Assembly (NCBI RefSeq): GCF_025465275.1
Contig: NZ_JAODNK010000006.1
Span: 1 to 64,000 of the forward strand
Direction: 5' to 3'
Origin: Nocardia sp.
Lineage (GTDB): Bacteria > Actinomycetota > Actinomycetes > Mycobacteriales > Mycobacteriaceae
Length of the DNA: 64,000 bases
Shown here: one piece after another, positions 17,734 through 25,718 of the stretch
Layout of the letters: every line of letters begins with the position of its first letter
Numbering within the stretch: position 1 is the first letter of the stretch
The notes under the pieces: generated by a model
Database searches by the model: none
The model's input: the letters and a program-made list of their open reading frames with translations, nothing else
Told to the model about the DNA's origin: nothing
Translations under genes and position numbers: made by a program

Positions 17734-18276
17734 CACAATCTCGGTGGCGAGCTCGTGGCTCGCTTCCGCGGCCACATCCGTGACGTCCACGGGCACGAGC
17801 CGGAACTCGCCGTAGACGTAGCGCCCGGAGGCCTCGGCCGCCGGGCGCGGCAGGCGCTTGGTGGCGAGCAGGGTGGTGGGTATCTCCACCGGCGGGCAGG
17901 TCGCGTCGGCGATCGCGCCGTCCGCACCGGGGGCCGCGGGATGTCCGCTGCCGGCCGCGATGAGGCTCATGAAACGGCCGAAGCCACGAGCCGCGAGCTG
18001 CCAGGCCAGGTCGGCGCCGGTACCGCTGCCGACCAGATTCGCCCAGGGCACCTTCAGTTCGTCGAGGATGCCGAAGACCGCCGCGCTGTCGAGCCCGTCC
18101 GCCGGTTCGATGACGATGGTGCGCAGGTCCGAGGTCTGCAGTCGTTCGCAGACCCCGTCGTATACGTCGGCCGGATCGCCCGCATCGGGGAGCAGGAGCA
18201 CGTGGTGGCGAGATTCGGTGCCTCCGACCCGCACGGCCCATACGCGGTCACCGACCGTGATCCGCCTAGATTCCAT
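17713..18276 (-). CDS. Small alpha/beta hydrolase-fold protein
   Basis: A protein of 187 residues with a reduced alpha/beta-hydrolase fold: HVLLLPDAGDPADVYDGVCERL for the first strand and turn, a Rossmann-like TIVIEPADG, and a nucleophile-elbow-like VGSGTGADLAWQLA at about residue 84, where Ser is in a GSGTG context. The cap domain is missing and a late catalytic His is not obvious, so catalytic activity is uncertain. The 3' end overlaps that of the preceding plus-strand hydrolase by 21 bases. I do not recognise a specific function. Confidence 0.6.
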   Translation of the reverse strand: MESRRITVGDRVWAVRVGGTESRHHVLLLPDAGDPADVYDGVCERLQTSDLRTIVIEPADGLDSAAVFGILDELKVPWANLVGSGTGADLAWQLAARGFGRFMSLIAAGSGHPAAPGADGAIADATCPPVEIPTTLLATKRLPRPAAEASGRYVYGEFRLVPVDVTDVAAEASHELATEIVLRTSFW

Positions 18277-18381
18277 ATCGAATTACGCTACAGGGCGCGC
18301 GAAAGTCCCGAACGCGAGTCGCCCGGATTGATGTGACCGGCATCACTATCGGGAAGCAGAAATGCCGATCGCTCATGAAAA

Positions 18382-20040
18382 TTACCGAGTGATCGTGAGG
18401 GTCGGCAGATTCGCGGGCGCGCCCGCATCGATCAGTCGCTCCAGGGCCGCGAGATCGAGGTACTTCTCCATCAGGTCGGCGAGCAGGTCGAGCTGGGTCG
18501 TACGCACCTGGTCCACCGAAACATTGTCGGCCACAAGGAAATCGGCCCGACCAGCGCGGGCGGCGACCTCGCGCAGCCAGGCGCGGCGGAATTCGTCGGA
18601 TTCGAGGGCGCCGTGCAGGTGCGTACCCCAGATGGCGTCGCGCACACTGCCTTCGGGTGCGCCGTTCAACTCCAGCCAGGGTCGATCACCCGTGGCACGA
18701 ACCCGGCCGTGATGAATCTCGTAGCCGTGCACCGGGATACCCGAGCCACGGTCAGGGCGGAATGTTGCGATGCTCTCATCCCGCTCGGCACCGCTATCGC
18801 CGGACGCATGATCGCCCGCCACACCGGCGGCACCCGCGTTTCTCGGCACGTGAACGCCCGTCGCACCGGCATCGCCCGCGTATACCAGTGCGTGACCGGC
18901 GCTGTGGCGCAGCACCTTCGGGTCGTGGAACTCGATCTCGAGGTCGAGCAGGCCCAGGCCCTCGACCGTGCCTGCGGCGGATTCGACGTGATCCTCGATG
19001 ATGCGGCCGAGCATCTGGTAGCCGCCGCAGATGCCGAGAATGGGACCGCCGGTCGCCGCGCGGGCCTGCAGAGCTTCGGCGATGCCGGTGCGGCGCAACC
19101 ACTCCAGGTCGCTCACGGTGGATTTGCTGCCGGGCAGCACCACCAGGTCGGCTCCGGCCAGGCGTGAAGGGTCGGTGACCCAGCGGACCGCGACGCCGGG
19201 CTCGCAGGCCAGGGCCTCGATATCGGTGGAGTTCGAAATACGTGGCAGGCGGATGGCGGCGACGGTCAACCAGTCCTTGCCCAGCGGCGGCTGGGAGCGG
19301 CCTACCGGAGCGTCCGCGATGGTGCCGAGGGAATCCTCGGCGTCGATCCAGAGATCCTCCGCGAACGGGATGACCCCGAGGGTGGGGCGGCCGGTGAGCT
19401 CGGTGAGCTGGTCGATGCCGGGGCGCAGCAGATCCACATCGCCGCGGAACTTGTTGACGATGTAGCCGGAGATCAGTTGCTGGTCTTCGGGTTCCAGAAT
19501 CGCGACGGTGCCGAACAGATGCGCGAGCACTCCCCCGCGATCGATATCGCCGACCAGCAGGACCGGCAGATCGGCGGCGCGCGCCAAACCCATATTCGCC
19601 AGATCCGTTGCCCGCAGATTGATCTCGGCGGGTGATCCGGCTCCTTCGCAGATCACCACATCGAATTCCGCACGCAGCGAAGCCAATTCCTCGGCGACGA
19701 TCGCGCGCAATTGGGTGCGGTGCCGGAAGTAGTCCTTGGCGCCGACGGTGTCGACCGCCTGCCCGCGCACCACTAGCTGCGAGCGCCGATCGCTGCCGGG
19801 CTTGAGCAGCACCGGATTGAACCGCACGCTCGGCTCCAGCCCGCAGGCCCGCGCCTGCAGCGCCTGTGCGCGCCCGATCTCTCCGCCGTCCAACGTGACG
19901 ACGGAATTATTGGACATGTTCTGCGCCTTGAACGGGGCTACGCGCACCCCGCGCCGGGCCAGCATGCGGCAAATACCGGCCACCACAACGCTTTTCCCGG
20001 CGTCGGAGGTGGTGCCGGCAATAAGGAGCGCACCCTTCAC
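18382..20040 (-). CDS. cobQ: Cobyric acid synthase (amidates b, d, e and g side chains)
   Basis: A 552-residue glutamine-dependent amidotransferase. The N-terminal synthetase domain has a deviant P-loop ([22 protein letters not shown]), then [24 protein letters not shown] and [22 protein letters not shown]. The C-terminal glutaminase-like domain has [14 protein letters not shown] with the nucleophilic Cys, and the [10 protein letters not shown] signature. Between these, after ALVYAGDAG, sits an extra stretch of about 40 residues rich in Ala, Gly, Asp and Ser that is absent from typical CobQ proteins. It completes the cob genes of the window; ATG 20040 starts [11 protein letters not shown]. 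Confidence 0.93.
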   Translation of the reverse strand: MKGALLIAGTTSDAGKSVVVAGICRMLARRGVRVAPFKAQNMSNNSVVTLDGGEIGRAQALQARACGLEPSVRFNPVLLKPGSDRRSQLVVRGQAVDTVGAKDYFRHRTQLRAIVAEELASLRAEFDVVICEGAGSPAEINLRATDLANMGLARAADLPVLLVGDIDRGGVLAHLFGTVAILEPEDQQLISGYIVNKFRGDVDLLRPGIDQLTELTGRPTLGVIPFAEDLWIDAEDSLGTIADAPVGRSQPPLGKDWLTVAAIRLPRISNSTDIEALACEPGVAVRWVTDPSRLAGADLVVLPGSKSTVSDLEWLRRTGIAEALQARAATGGPILGICGGYQMLGRIIEDHVESAAGTVEGLGLLDLEIEFHDPKVLRHSAGHALVYAGDAGATGVHVPRNAGAAGVAGDHASGDSGAERDESIATFRPDRGSGIPVHGYEIHHGRVRATGDRPWLELNGAPEGSVRDAIWGTHLHGALESDEFRRAWLREVAARAGRADFLVADNVSVDQVRTTQLDLLADLMEKYLDLAALERLIDAGAPANLPTLTITR

Positions 20041-20050
20041 GCGCCCGGCC

Positions 20051-20122
20051 CCTCGTCATCTCGGCATGCTTGTGGCCGGGATCCACCGCGAGATTCCCGC
20101 CACAAGCACGCGGGAATGACGG
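20051..20122. repeat. Imperfect palindrome resembling an intergenic REP-type element
   Basis: In the gap between map and cobQ, CGTCAT (20054-20059) plus TGCTTGTGGC (20067-20076) are mirrored by GCCACAAGCA (20099-20108) plus ATGACG (20116-20121). This gives a stem-loop of roughly 68 nt. The wording, with GGGATC and ATTCCCGC cores inside CGTCAT/ATGACG ends, is like dispersed repeats seen in many bacterial genomes. Only one copy is visible here. Confidence 0.5.
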
Positions 20123-20131
20123 GGCACGAGG

Positions 20132-20995
20132 TCACGGGAGAGTAAGGATCTCTGCGCCGTTCTCATTCACCACGAGCGTGTGCTCGAACTGGGCGGTCCA
20201 CTTGCGGTCCTTGGTGACCACGGTCCAGCCGTCGGACCAGATCTCGTAGTCGATGCCGCCCAGATTGATCATGGGCTCGATGGTGAAGGTCATACCGGTT
20301 TCGATCGTGGACTCCACGGCGGGCTGATCGTAATGCAGGATCACCAGGCCGCTGTGGAAGGTCGGGCCGACGCCGTGGCCGGTGAAGTCGCGCACCACGC
20401 CGTAGTCGAAGCGATTGGCGTAGGACTCGATGACGCGGCCGATCACATTGAGCGCCCGGCCCGGCCGCACCGCCTTGATGGCGCGCATGGTGGCCTCTTC
20501 GGTGCGCTCGACCAGCAGGCGCGCCTCCTCGTCGACATCGCCGGCGAAGTAGGTCTTATTGGTATCGCCGTGCACGCCGCCGATGTAGGCGGTGACATCG
20601 ATATTGACGATGTCGCCGTCCTCGATGACGGTCGAGTCCGGGATGCCGTGGCAGATGACCTCGTTCAGCGAGGTGCAGCAGGACTTGGGAAAGCCCTTGT
20701 AGCCCAGCGTCGACGGGTACGCGCCATTGTCGATGAGGTATTCGTGCACGATGCGGTCGAGCTCATCGGTGGTGACGCCGGGAGCGACCGCCTTGCCCGC
20801 CGCTTCGAGCGCCTGCGCGGCGAGCTTGCTCGCAATACGCATGGCCTCGATGGTCTCCGGCGTCTGCACCCAGGGCTCGTGGCCCTCGTTGGCGGTCTTC
20901 TTCCATACGTACTCGGGCCGCTCGATGGATTTCGGCACCTCGCGGATGGGCGACTGGGTGCCGGGAACGAGGGGTTGGCGGGTGCGCACTGACAT
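20132..20995 (-). CDS. map: Methionine aminopeptidase, type I (MapB-like)
   Basis: A 287-residue metalloprotease that removes the initiator Met from nascent proteins. The N-terminal extension of about 45 residues with Pro-rich sequence precedes the pita-bread core, as in mycobacterial MapB (Rv2861c). Core motifs include [28 protein letters not shown] (substrate His), [20 protein letters not shown] (metal Asp residues), [14 protein letters not shown] (metal His), [11 protein letters not shown] (metal Glu) and [13 protein letters not shown] (metal Glu). All five metal ligands are present. ATG 20995 is the start. It marks the left border of the non-mycobacterial insertion. Confidence 0.95.
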   Translation of the reverse strand: MSVRTRQPLVPGTQSPIREVPKSIERPEYVWKKTANEGHEPWVQTPETIEAMRIASKLAAQALEAAGKAVAPGVTTDELDRIVHEYLIDNGAYPSTLGYKGFPKSCCTSLNEVICHGIPDSTVIEDGDIVNIDVTAYIGGVHGDTNKTYFAGDVDEEARLLVERTEEATMRAIKAVRPGRALNVIGRVIESYANRFDYGVVRDFTGHGVGPTFHSGLVILHYDQPAVESTIETGMTFTIEPMINLGGIDYEIWSDGWTVVTKDRKWTAQFEHTLVVNENGAEILTLP

Positions 20996-21147
20996 GGAAC
21001 AAGACTATCCGCCCGATGCGGGCGGCTCGCGTCCAGCGGGGGAAGTCTCGGGTGCGGACCCGCCCGGACCGGCGTGGAATGTTTCCGGACTGCGGTCCGT
21101 TTAAGGTTTAGGTTGACTTGGAAACAATTTTGGAAGGGGCGTAAGCC

Positions 21148-22161
21148 GTGGAACTGGGACTGACGACATTCGCCGAGACTCATCCCGTCGGCGGCAACGG
21201 GCCGGTACCCACCGCAGGTGAGCGACTGCGCCAGGTCGTCGAGGAGGCCGTGGCCACCGAGGCCGCCGGACTCGACGTCTACGGCGTGGGCGAACACCAC
21301 CGCAGGGACTTCGCCGCCTCCTCGCCCGCCATGGTGCTGGCGGCCATCGCCTCGCGCACCGAGCGGATTCAGCTCACCAGCGCGGTGACGGTCTTGAGCT
21401 CCGATGATCCGGTACGTGTGTACCAGGATTTCGCGACGCTCGACGGCCTGTCGAACGGCCGCGCCGAACTCATGGCCGGCCGCGGCTCCTTCATCGAATC
21501 CTTCCCGCTGTTCGGCTACGACCTGGCCGACTACGACGAACTCTTCGAGGAGAAGCTGGCCCTGCTGCTGAAGATCCGCGAAGAGGGTCCGCTCACCTGG
21601 TCCGGCAAGTTCCGCGCGCCGCTGACCGACGCCACCATCTACCCGCGCACCGATAACCGGCCCCTGCCGGTGTGGATCGCAGTGGGCGGCAGCCCCGAAT
21701 CCGTCATCCGCGCAGGGCTTCTGGGCCTCCCGCTGGCCATCGCCATCATCGGCGGCGAGCCCGCCCGCTTCAAGCCGCTGGTAGATCTCTACCACCGCGC
21801 CTTGGACGAGGGCGGCCACGAGCCGCAGCCCGTGGCGGTGCACGCCCACGGCTACGTCGCCGAAACGGACGAGCAGGCGGTAGCGGACTTCTACGCGCCC
21901 TACGCCCGCGCCATGACCGGCATCGGCCGCGAACGCGGATGGGGCCCGATGACTCGCGAACAGTTCGCGGGCCTGCGCTCACAGAGCGGTTCACTGTTCG
22001 TCGGCACGCCCGACTATGTGGCGGGCAAGATCGCCGACGTCCGAGACAACCTCGGCCTGGATCGCTTCATGCTGCACACCAGCGTCGGCACCCTCCCCCA
22101 CGAGAAGGTGCTCCGCAATATCGAACTGCTCGGCGAGAAGGTGGCCCCGCAGGTGCGGTGA
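21148..22161 (+). CDS. Luciferase-like (LLM class) flavin-dependent oxidoreductase
   Basis: A protein of 337 residues. It has the bacterial-luciferase TIM-barrel pattern: YGVGEHHRRDFAASSPAMVLAAIASRTERIQLTSAVTVLSSDDPVRVYQDFATLDGLSNGRAELMAGRGSF, with the EHH and GR signatures, and a late SGSLFVGTPDYVAGKIADVRDNLGLDRFMLH. It uses reduced FMN or F420; which one is not readable by eye. The substrate is unknown. GTG 21148 is preceded by GGAAGGGG (21132-21139). It is monocistronic and ends in a strong terminator at 22180-22217. Confidence 0.82.
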   Translation: MELGLTTFAETHPVGGNGPVPTAGERLRQVVEEAVATEAAGLDVYGVGEHHRRDFAASSPAMVLAAIASRTERIQLTSAVTVLSSDDPVRVYQDFATLDGLSNGRAELMAGRGSFIESFPLFGYDLADYDELFEEKLALLLKIREEGPLTWSGKFRAPLTDATIYPRTDNRPLPVWIAVGGSPESVIRAGLLGLPLAIAIIGGEPARFKPLVDLYHRALDEGGHEPQPVAVHAHGYVAETDEQAVADFYAPYARAMTGIGRERGWGPMTREQFAGLRSQSGSLFVGTPDYVAGKIADVRDNLGLDRFMLHTSVGTLPHEKVLRNIELLGEKVAPQVR

Positions 22162-22179
22162 TCACACGAATCATTCGAC

Positions 22180-22217
22180 GGACGGGTCCCCGATCAATAT
22201 CGGGGACCTGTCCTTTT
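22180..22217 (+). terminator. Rho-independent terminator of the LLM oxidoreductase gene
   Basis: A 15-bp stem (22180-22194 with 22199-22213; one G-U pair) with a 4-nt loop is followed directly by TTTT (22214-22217). It lies 18 bases after the plus-strand stop and directly abuts the 3' end of the convergent tetR gene. Confidence 0.9.
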
Positions 22218-22218
22218 C

Positions 22219-22836
22219 TCATGTCTGCGGGGTGGCGCCCAAGGCCGCGAGCAGCATGCCGGTCAGCTCGTCGAGGTATTCCGGAGCTGTCGGATCTCCA
22301 CCGCGCAGCCCGCGCCAGAACAGAGGGGCCAGCAGGAAGTCCAGGGCCAGTTCGAGATTCACTTCGGCGGGGAGCTCGCCGCGTTCGATAGCGCGTTCCA
22401 GCAATGCGGCGACCTTCACGCGACGGCCTTCACCAACCCCGGTTTGCAGCGCGGTGGCAAGGGCAGGCGTTCGCATCGCTTGTGCGAGTAGGTCCGGGAT
22501 TATTCGGGCGGCGAGGGGGTGCGTCAGACCTGCCGCCGCGGCTTCCAGGAAAGCGCGCAGATCTCCGCGCAGGCTGCCTGTATCGGGAGTGTCGGCGGCA
22601 TCCACCGCGACCTCCTCGACCAGGGCCAGCACCAGCTGTTCCTTTCCGGGCCAGCGTCGGTAGAGGGTCGGCTTGCTGACGCCGGCGCGGCGGGCGACCG
22701 CCTCCATGGACAGCTTGCCGTAGCCGACGTCGGCGAGTTCTTCGAAGGCGGCGGCACGGATGGCGGCGGTCACCTGCGGTTGCATCACGGCCGCGCCCGC
22801 GGGTTTGCGGGTGCGCGGGCCGGGGTCGTCGGTCAT
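22219..22836 (-). CDS. TetR/AcrR family transcriptional regulator
   Basis: A protein of 205 residues from ATG 22836. The N-terminal helix-turn-helix reads AAFEELADVGYGKLSMEAVARRAGVSKPTLYRRWPGKEQLV (about residues 28-68), a standard TetR DNA-binding domain. The rest is the helical ligand-binding and dimerisation domain. It is divergently arranged with the hydrolase at 22948. An 11-bp perfect inverted repeat lies in the 111-bp gap between them, so it very likely represses the hydrolase and itself. The inducer is unknown. Confidence 0.88.
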   Translation of the reverse strand: MTDDPGPRTRKPAGAAVMQPQVTAAIRAAAFEELADVGYGKLSMEAVARRAGVSKPTLYRRWPGKEQLVLALVEEVAVDAADTPDTGSLRGDLRAFLEAAAAGLTHPLAARIIPDLLAQAMRTPALATALQTGVGEGRRVKVAALLERAIERGELPAEVNLELALDFLLAPLFWRGLRGGDPTAPEYLDELTGMLLAALGATPQT

Positions 22837-22868
22837 GGTCCCGACTCTATCAACGACGACACGGTTGC

Positions 22869-22913
22869 GTTTCGTCGTGGGTGGGGTTACCGTATTTCTC
22901 GTACGACGAAACG
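22869..22913. promoter_or_regulatory. TetR operator: 11-bp perfect inverted repeat
   Basis: CGTTTCGTCGT (22869-22879) is exactly mirrored by ACGACGAAACG (22903-22913) with a 23-nt spacer. The spacer ends in a TCGTACGA palindrome (22899-22906) that overlaps the right arm. The site lies in the middle of the divergent promoter region of the tetR gene and the hydrolase gene, where an autoregulated operator is expected. Confidence 0.7.
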
Positions 22914-22947
22914 GTGTCGTATCGACGTAAATCGAGAGGTAGAGGCC

Positions 22948-24177
22948 ATGAAGTTTCTGTTCGACGATGAGTCGTTCTCGTTCGAGACGCTGCGTGCGGC
23001 CGGGTTCGCCTGCTACGGCGGGGCCGAGCTCGGCGAGGTGGTGTCGACCGCGAGCCGGATCACCGATGGCGATGAGGCGGCCTGGATGCGCGAGTGGGAG
23101 GCCACCGCCCGGCGGGTGCACGGCATCGGCACCGCGTGCGCGGCGGCGGGGCGGCGGGTCAGCGCCCGCGAGGCGCTACTGCGGGCATCGAACTACTACC
23201 GCACCGCCGAGTTCTACCGGCGCGACAATCCGGCCGACGATCCTCAGGCGCGGGAACTCTCCCGGCTGTCGCGCGAAACGTTCTCGCAGGCAGCACAACT
23301 CATGGACACCCCGGTTCGATCGGTGTCGATTCCCTACGCGGACACCACACTTCCGGGTTACCTGTACCTGGTCGACGACTCCGGGATGCCCCGCCCGACC
23401 CTCATCTTCAACAGCGGATTCGATTCCACGCTGGAGGAGTCCTACTTCGCGCTGGCCGCCGGCGCGCTGGCTCGCGGCTATCAGGTGCTGGCGTTCGACG
23501 GCCCCGGGCAGGGCGCGGTGATTCGCGAGCAGGGGTTGCCGTTCCGGCCCGACTGGGAGGCGGTCATCACCCCGGTAGTGGATTTCGCGCTCACCGTGCC
23601 GGAGATCGACCCGGACCGGATCTCCCTGTTCGGCTACAGCCTCGGCGGCTTCCTGGCAGCCCGGGCCGCGGCCTTCGAACACCGGGTGGCCGCACTGATT
23701 CTCGATGACGGCCTCTTCGATTACCACAGCGCCCATGAGCGCATCCTGCCGCCGTTCCTGGCGGAATGGATCGCGGACGGCCGCGATGAGGAGGCCGATC
23801 ACGTGGCCGCGATGATCATGGCGTTCGACACCACCGTCCGCTGGGCGCTGCGCAACGGCCAGTGGACCTTCGGCGCCGCCTCCCCCGCCGATTACATCCG
23901 CCGCACCGCGGCTTACACCCTTGCCGGAGTGGCCACCGAAATCCACTGCTCCACGCTGGTTCTCGAGGCCGAGAACGACCAGTTCTTCCGCGGCGAGGCC
24001 CAGCGCGTCTACGAGGCCCTGACCTGCCCGAAAGATCTGATCACCGGCACCGAGGCCGAAGGCGCGGGCGAGCACTGTCATACGGGCGCGATGCTGCTGA
24101 CCCACCAGCGCCTGTTCGACTGGCTCGACACCACCGCCGCCGGGCTGCCGGTCCCCGCCTTCAGCGAATCCAACTGA
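22948..24177 (+). CDS. Alpha/beta hydrolase with N-terminal helical domain (FrsA/DUF1100-like)
   Basis: A protein of 409 residues from ATG 22948 with GAGAGGTAGAGG just upstream. The first 120 residues are a helical cap-like domain (YYRTAEFYRRDNPADD). The hydrolase core follows: PTLIFNSGFDSTLEE, VLAFDGPGQGAVIREQG, the elbow LFGYSLGG with Ser231, LVLEAENDQFFRGEA (acid residue) and GEHCHTGAM (His). This layout matches 2,6-dihydroxypseudooxynicotine hydrolase and related C-C or ester hydrolases. The divergent TetR regulator and operator point to induction by a substrate-like compound. Its stop lies in a 12-nt palindrome (24174-24185) shared with the convergent gene. Confidence 0.83.
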   Translation: MKFLFDDESFSFETLRAAGFACYGGAELGEVVSTASRITDGDEAAWMREWEATARRVHGIGTACAAAGRRVSAREALLRASNYYRTAEFYRRDNPADDPQARELSRLSRETFSQAAQLMDTPVRSVSIPYADTTLPGYLYLVDDSGMPRPTLIFNSGFDSTLEESYFALAAGALARGYQVLAFDGPGQGAVIREQGLPFRPDWEAVITPVVDFALTVPEIDPDRISLFGYSLGGFLAARAAAFEHRVAALILDDGLFDYHSAHERILPPFLAEWIADGRDEEADHVAAMIMAFDTTVRWALRNGQWTFGAASPADYIRRTAAYTLAGVATEIHCSTLVLEAENDQFFRGEAQRVYEALTCPKDLITGTEAEGAGEHCHTGAMLLTHQRLFDWLDTTAAGLPVPAFSESN

Positions 24178-24181
24178 TCGA

Positions 24182-24685
24182 TCAGGGTTCGATCATGAGC
24201 GGGCGGTGCGGGTGCACCTCTACGAAGGCGACGAGGTCACCATAGGGAGCGGTCCCTTGCTTGAACCGATGAGCCATGCGCGCCAAGGCATTTCGCGCAC
24301 CGTATTTGATGCGCATGCCTTCGTGCGCCCGCTCCAGCAGAAAATCGTCCCGGACGATGTGGACGCTGCCGTACTGCTGACGGCTGCCGATCATCGGGCG
24401 GCCGCGCCAATCGCCGGGCTGGATCATCACCCGGCGATCCTGCCCCAACTGCTCTGCTTCGATGTCGTAGGAGGAGAGCAGGAAGTTCAGCCGGCCGTAT
24501 TCGGCGGGAACGACCAGGTGCGGGACGGTGACGAGGCGGCCCGGTGCGGTCGGGCGGGTCACCAGGACGGATTTCGCGTCCCACCACAGTGATCCCCGCT
24601 GCCATGCGCTGCGGCCGGGCTGAGCAGCTGGCAGCGCGCTCCGGGGTATGGGCATGGTGGTCGCAGATGCAGAAGGCGTCGTCAT
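24182..24685 (-). CDS. Hypothetical protein, possibly split-barrel (PPOX-like)
   Basis: A protein of 167 residues with a Ser/Thr/Ala-rich first 30 residues and then a beta-rich core: KSVLVTRPTAPGRLVTVPHLVVPAEYGRLNFLL, RRVMIQPGDWRGRPMIGSRQQYGSVHIV and APYGDLVAFVEVHPH. The QPGDWRGRP element recalls PPOX-type flavin- or F420-binding barrels, but I cannot place it with confidence. There is no signal peptide. Third-position GC is as high as in its neighbours, so it is very likely a real gene. It converges on the hydrolase with only four bases between stops. Confidence 0.55.
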   Translation of the reverse strand: MTTPSASATTMPIPRSALPAAQPGRSAWQRGSLWWDAKSVLVTRPTAPGRLVTVPHLVVPAEYGRLNFLLSSYDIEAEQLGQDRRVMIQPGDWRGRPMIGSRQQYGSVHIVRDDFLLERAHEGMRIKYGARNALARMAHRFKQGTAPYGDLVAFVEVHPHRPLMIEP

Positions 24686-24888
24686 AACCGTCTAGACTCC
24701 AAACTCGTTGTTCTTCAATACCTTTCGAGCACAGACCCAGTGAACGTGGGTGGGATCGACAACAGCCCGTTGCCGCCGTGGCAACGGGTGAGCGTCGTGA
24801 TTGTCCCGGTTTCGAGGTTAGCGTCGCTTACGGATACATGCCACGACCGCCGAGCCGAGTCGGTCACATTGCGACCACATCGGTATCG

Positions 24889-25620
24889 CTAGTCGGTGAG
24901 TTTGGCCTGGAACGCTATGCGGTCGCCGCGATACAGCGAGCGGACCCGCTCTATCGGGACGCCGTCGGTATCGATGCTGCGACGGTGCAGCAGGAGCATC
25001 GGGAGGGCGGTGGTGCATTCCAGGAGCGCGGCTTCCCGCGGCGAGGCCAGCATGGTCTCGATACGTTCGGTGGCCGAGGCGTAGGCCACACCCATGTGAC
25101 GGGTGGCGGCGTACAGCGAGGTTTCAGGATTGTAGAAGTCCCGGAGCACGGCGAAGCGCTCGAGCGGCATGAAGGTGCTCTCCAGCCCGATACGTTCACC
25201 GTCGGCCAGCAGGATTCGCTCCAGGTGCATGACGGGGGTGCCGGGAGCGAGGGCCAGATCCTGCGCGGTGTCGGGGTCCGCGGGAATGTCGGTCCAGTCG
25301 ACCAGCAGGCGGCCGGGAGTGCGGCCGAACTTCAGTGCGCCTTCGGTATAGGAGCGAAGAGTCAAGGGCTGCACCATCTTCGGGCGCGAGACCACGGTGC
25401 CGCGACCCTGGCGGCGAATGCGGCCCTCCACCAGCAACTCCCGCAGCGCCTGGCGCACGGTCTCGCGAGCAACGCCGCAGCGCAGGGCGAGATCGCGCTC
25501 CGACGGCAGCGGATCGCCCTCGTTCAGTTCGTCCAGTAGCGACTCCAGCTCGGTGCGTACCCGGTACGACTTCGGGATGCGCGCCTCGGCGGCGGAAAAG
25601 GCGACTTCCGTCGTGTCCAT
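24889..25620 (-). CDS. phnF: GntR family regulator, PhnF-like (HutC subfamily)
   Basis: A protein of 243 residues from ATG 25620; an in-frame ATG 18 bases upstream is also possible. The N-terminal winged helix has LPSERDLALRCGVARETVRQALRELLVEGRIRRQGRGTVVS, the GntR signature. The C-terminal UTRA domain includes PVMHLERILLADGERIGLESTFMPLERF. It faces the aminophosphonate genes, and two dyads in the 98-bp gap match the PhnF operator. It therefore probably represses the phosphonate operon until a phosphonate or phosphate signal is sensed, and may repress itself. Confidence 0.85.
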   Translation of the reverse strand: MDTTEVAFSAAEARIPKSYRVRTELESLLDELNEGDPLPSERDLALRCGVARETVRQALRELLVEGRIRRQGRGTVVSRPKMVQPLTLRSYTEGALKFGRTPGRLLVDWTDIPADPDTAQDLALAPGTPVMHLERILLADGERIGLESTFMPLERFAVLRDFYNPETSLYAATRHMGVAYASATERIETMLASPREAALLECTTALPMLLLHRRSIDTDGVPIERVRSLYRGDRIAFQAKLTD

Positions 25621-25640
25621 GCCCCAAAGCATACCCACGA

Positions 25641-25654
25641 TTGGTCTATACCAA
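25641..25654. promoter_or_regulatory. PhnF-like operator 1
   Basis: TTGGTCTATACCAA is a near-perfect palindrome. Its complement contains TGGTATAGACCA, which is the binding sequence I remember for PhnF of Mycobacterium smegmatis. It sits 20 bp upstream of the gntR start, well placed to block that promoter. Confidence 0.75.
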
Positions 25655-25689
25655 TTGTTAACCTAGCGTTTGCACACGAAACACCCGTA

Positions 25690-25699
25690 GGTCTAGACC
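25690..25699. promoter_or_regulatory. PhnF-like operator 2
   Basis: GGTCTAGACC is a perfect 10-bp palindrome with the same GGTnnA/TnnACC core as operator 1, centred 47 bp from it and about 20 bp before the FAD oxidoreductase start. Two operators facing divergent genes is the arrangement expected for cooperative repression. Confidence 0.7.
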
Positions 25700-25718
25700 A
25701 TTGGCCACCATAGGTCGC

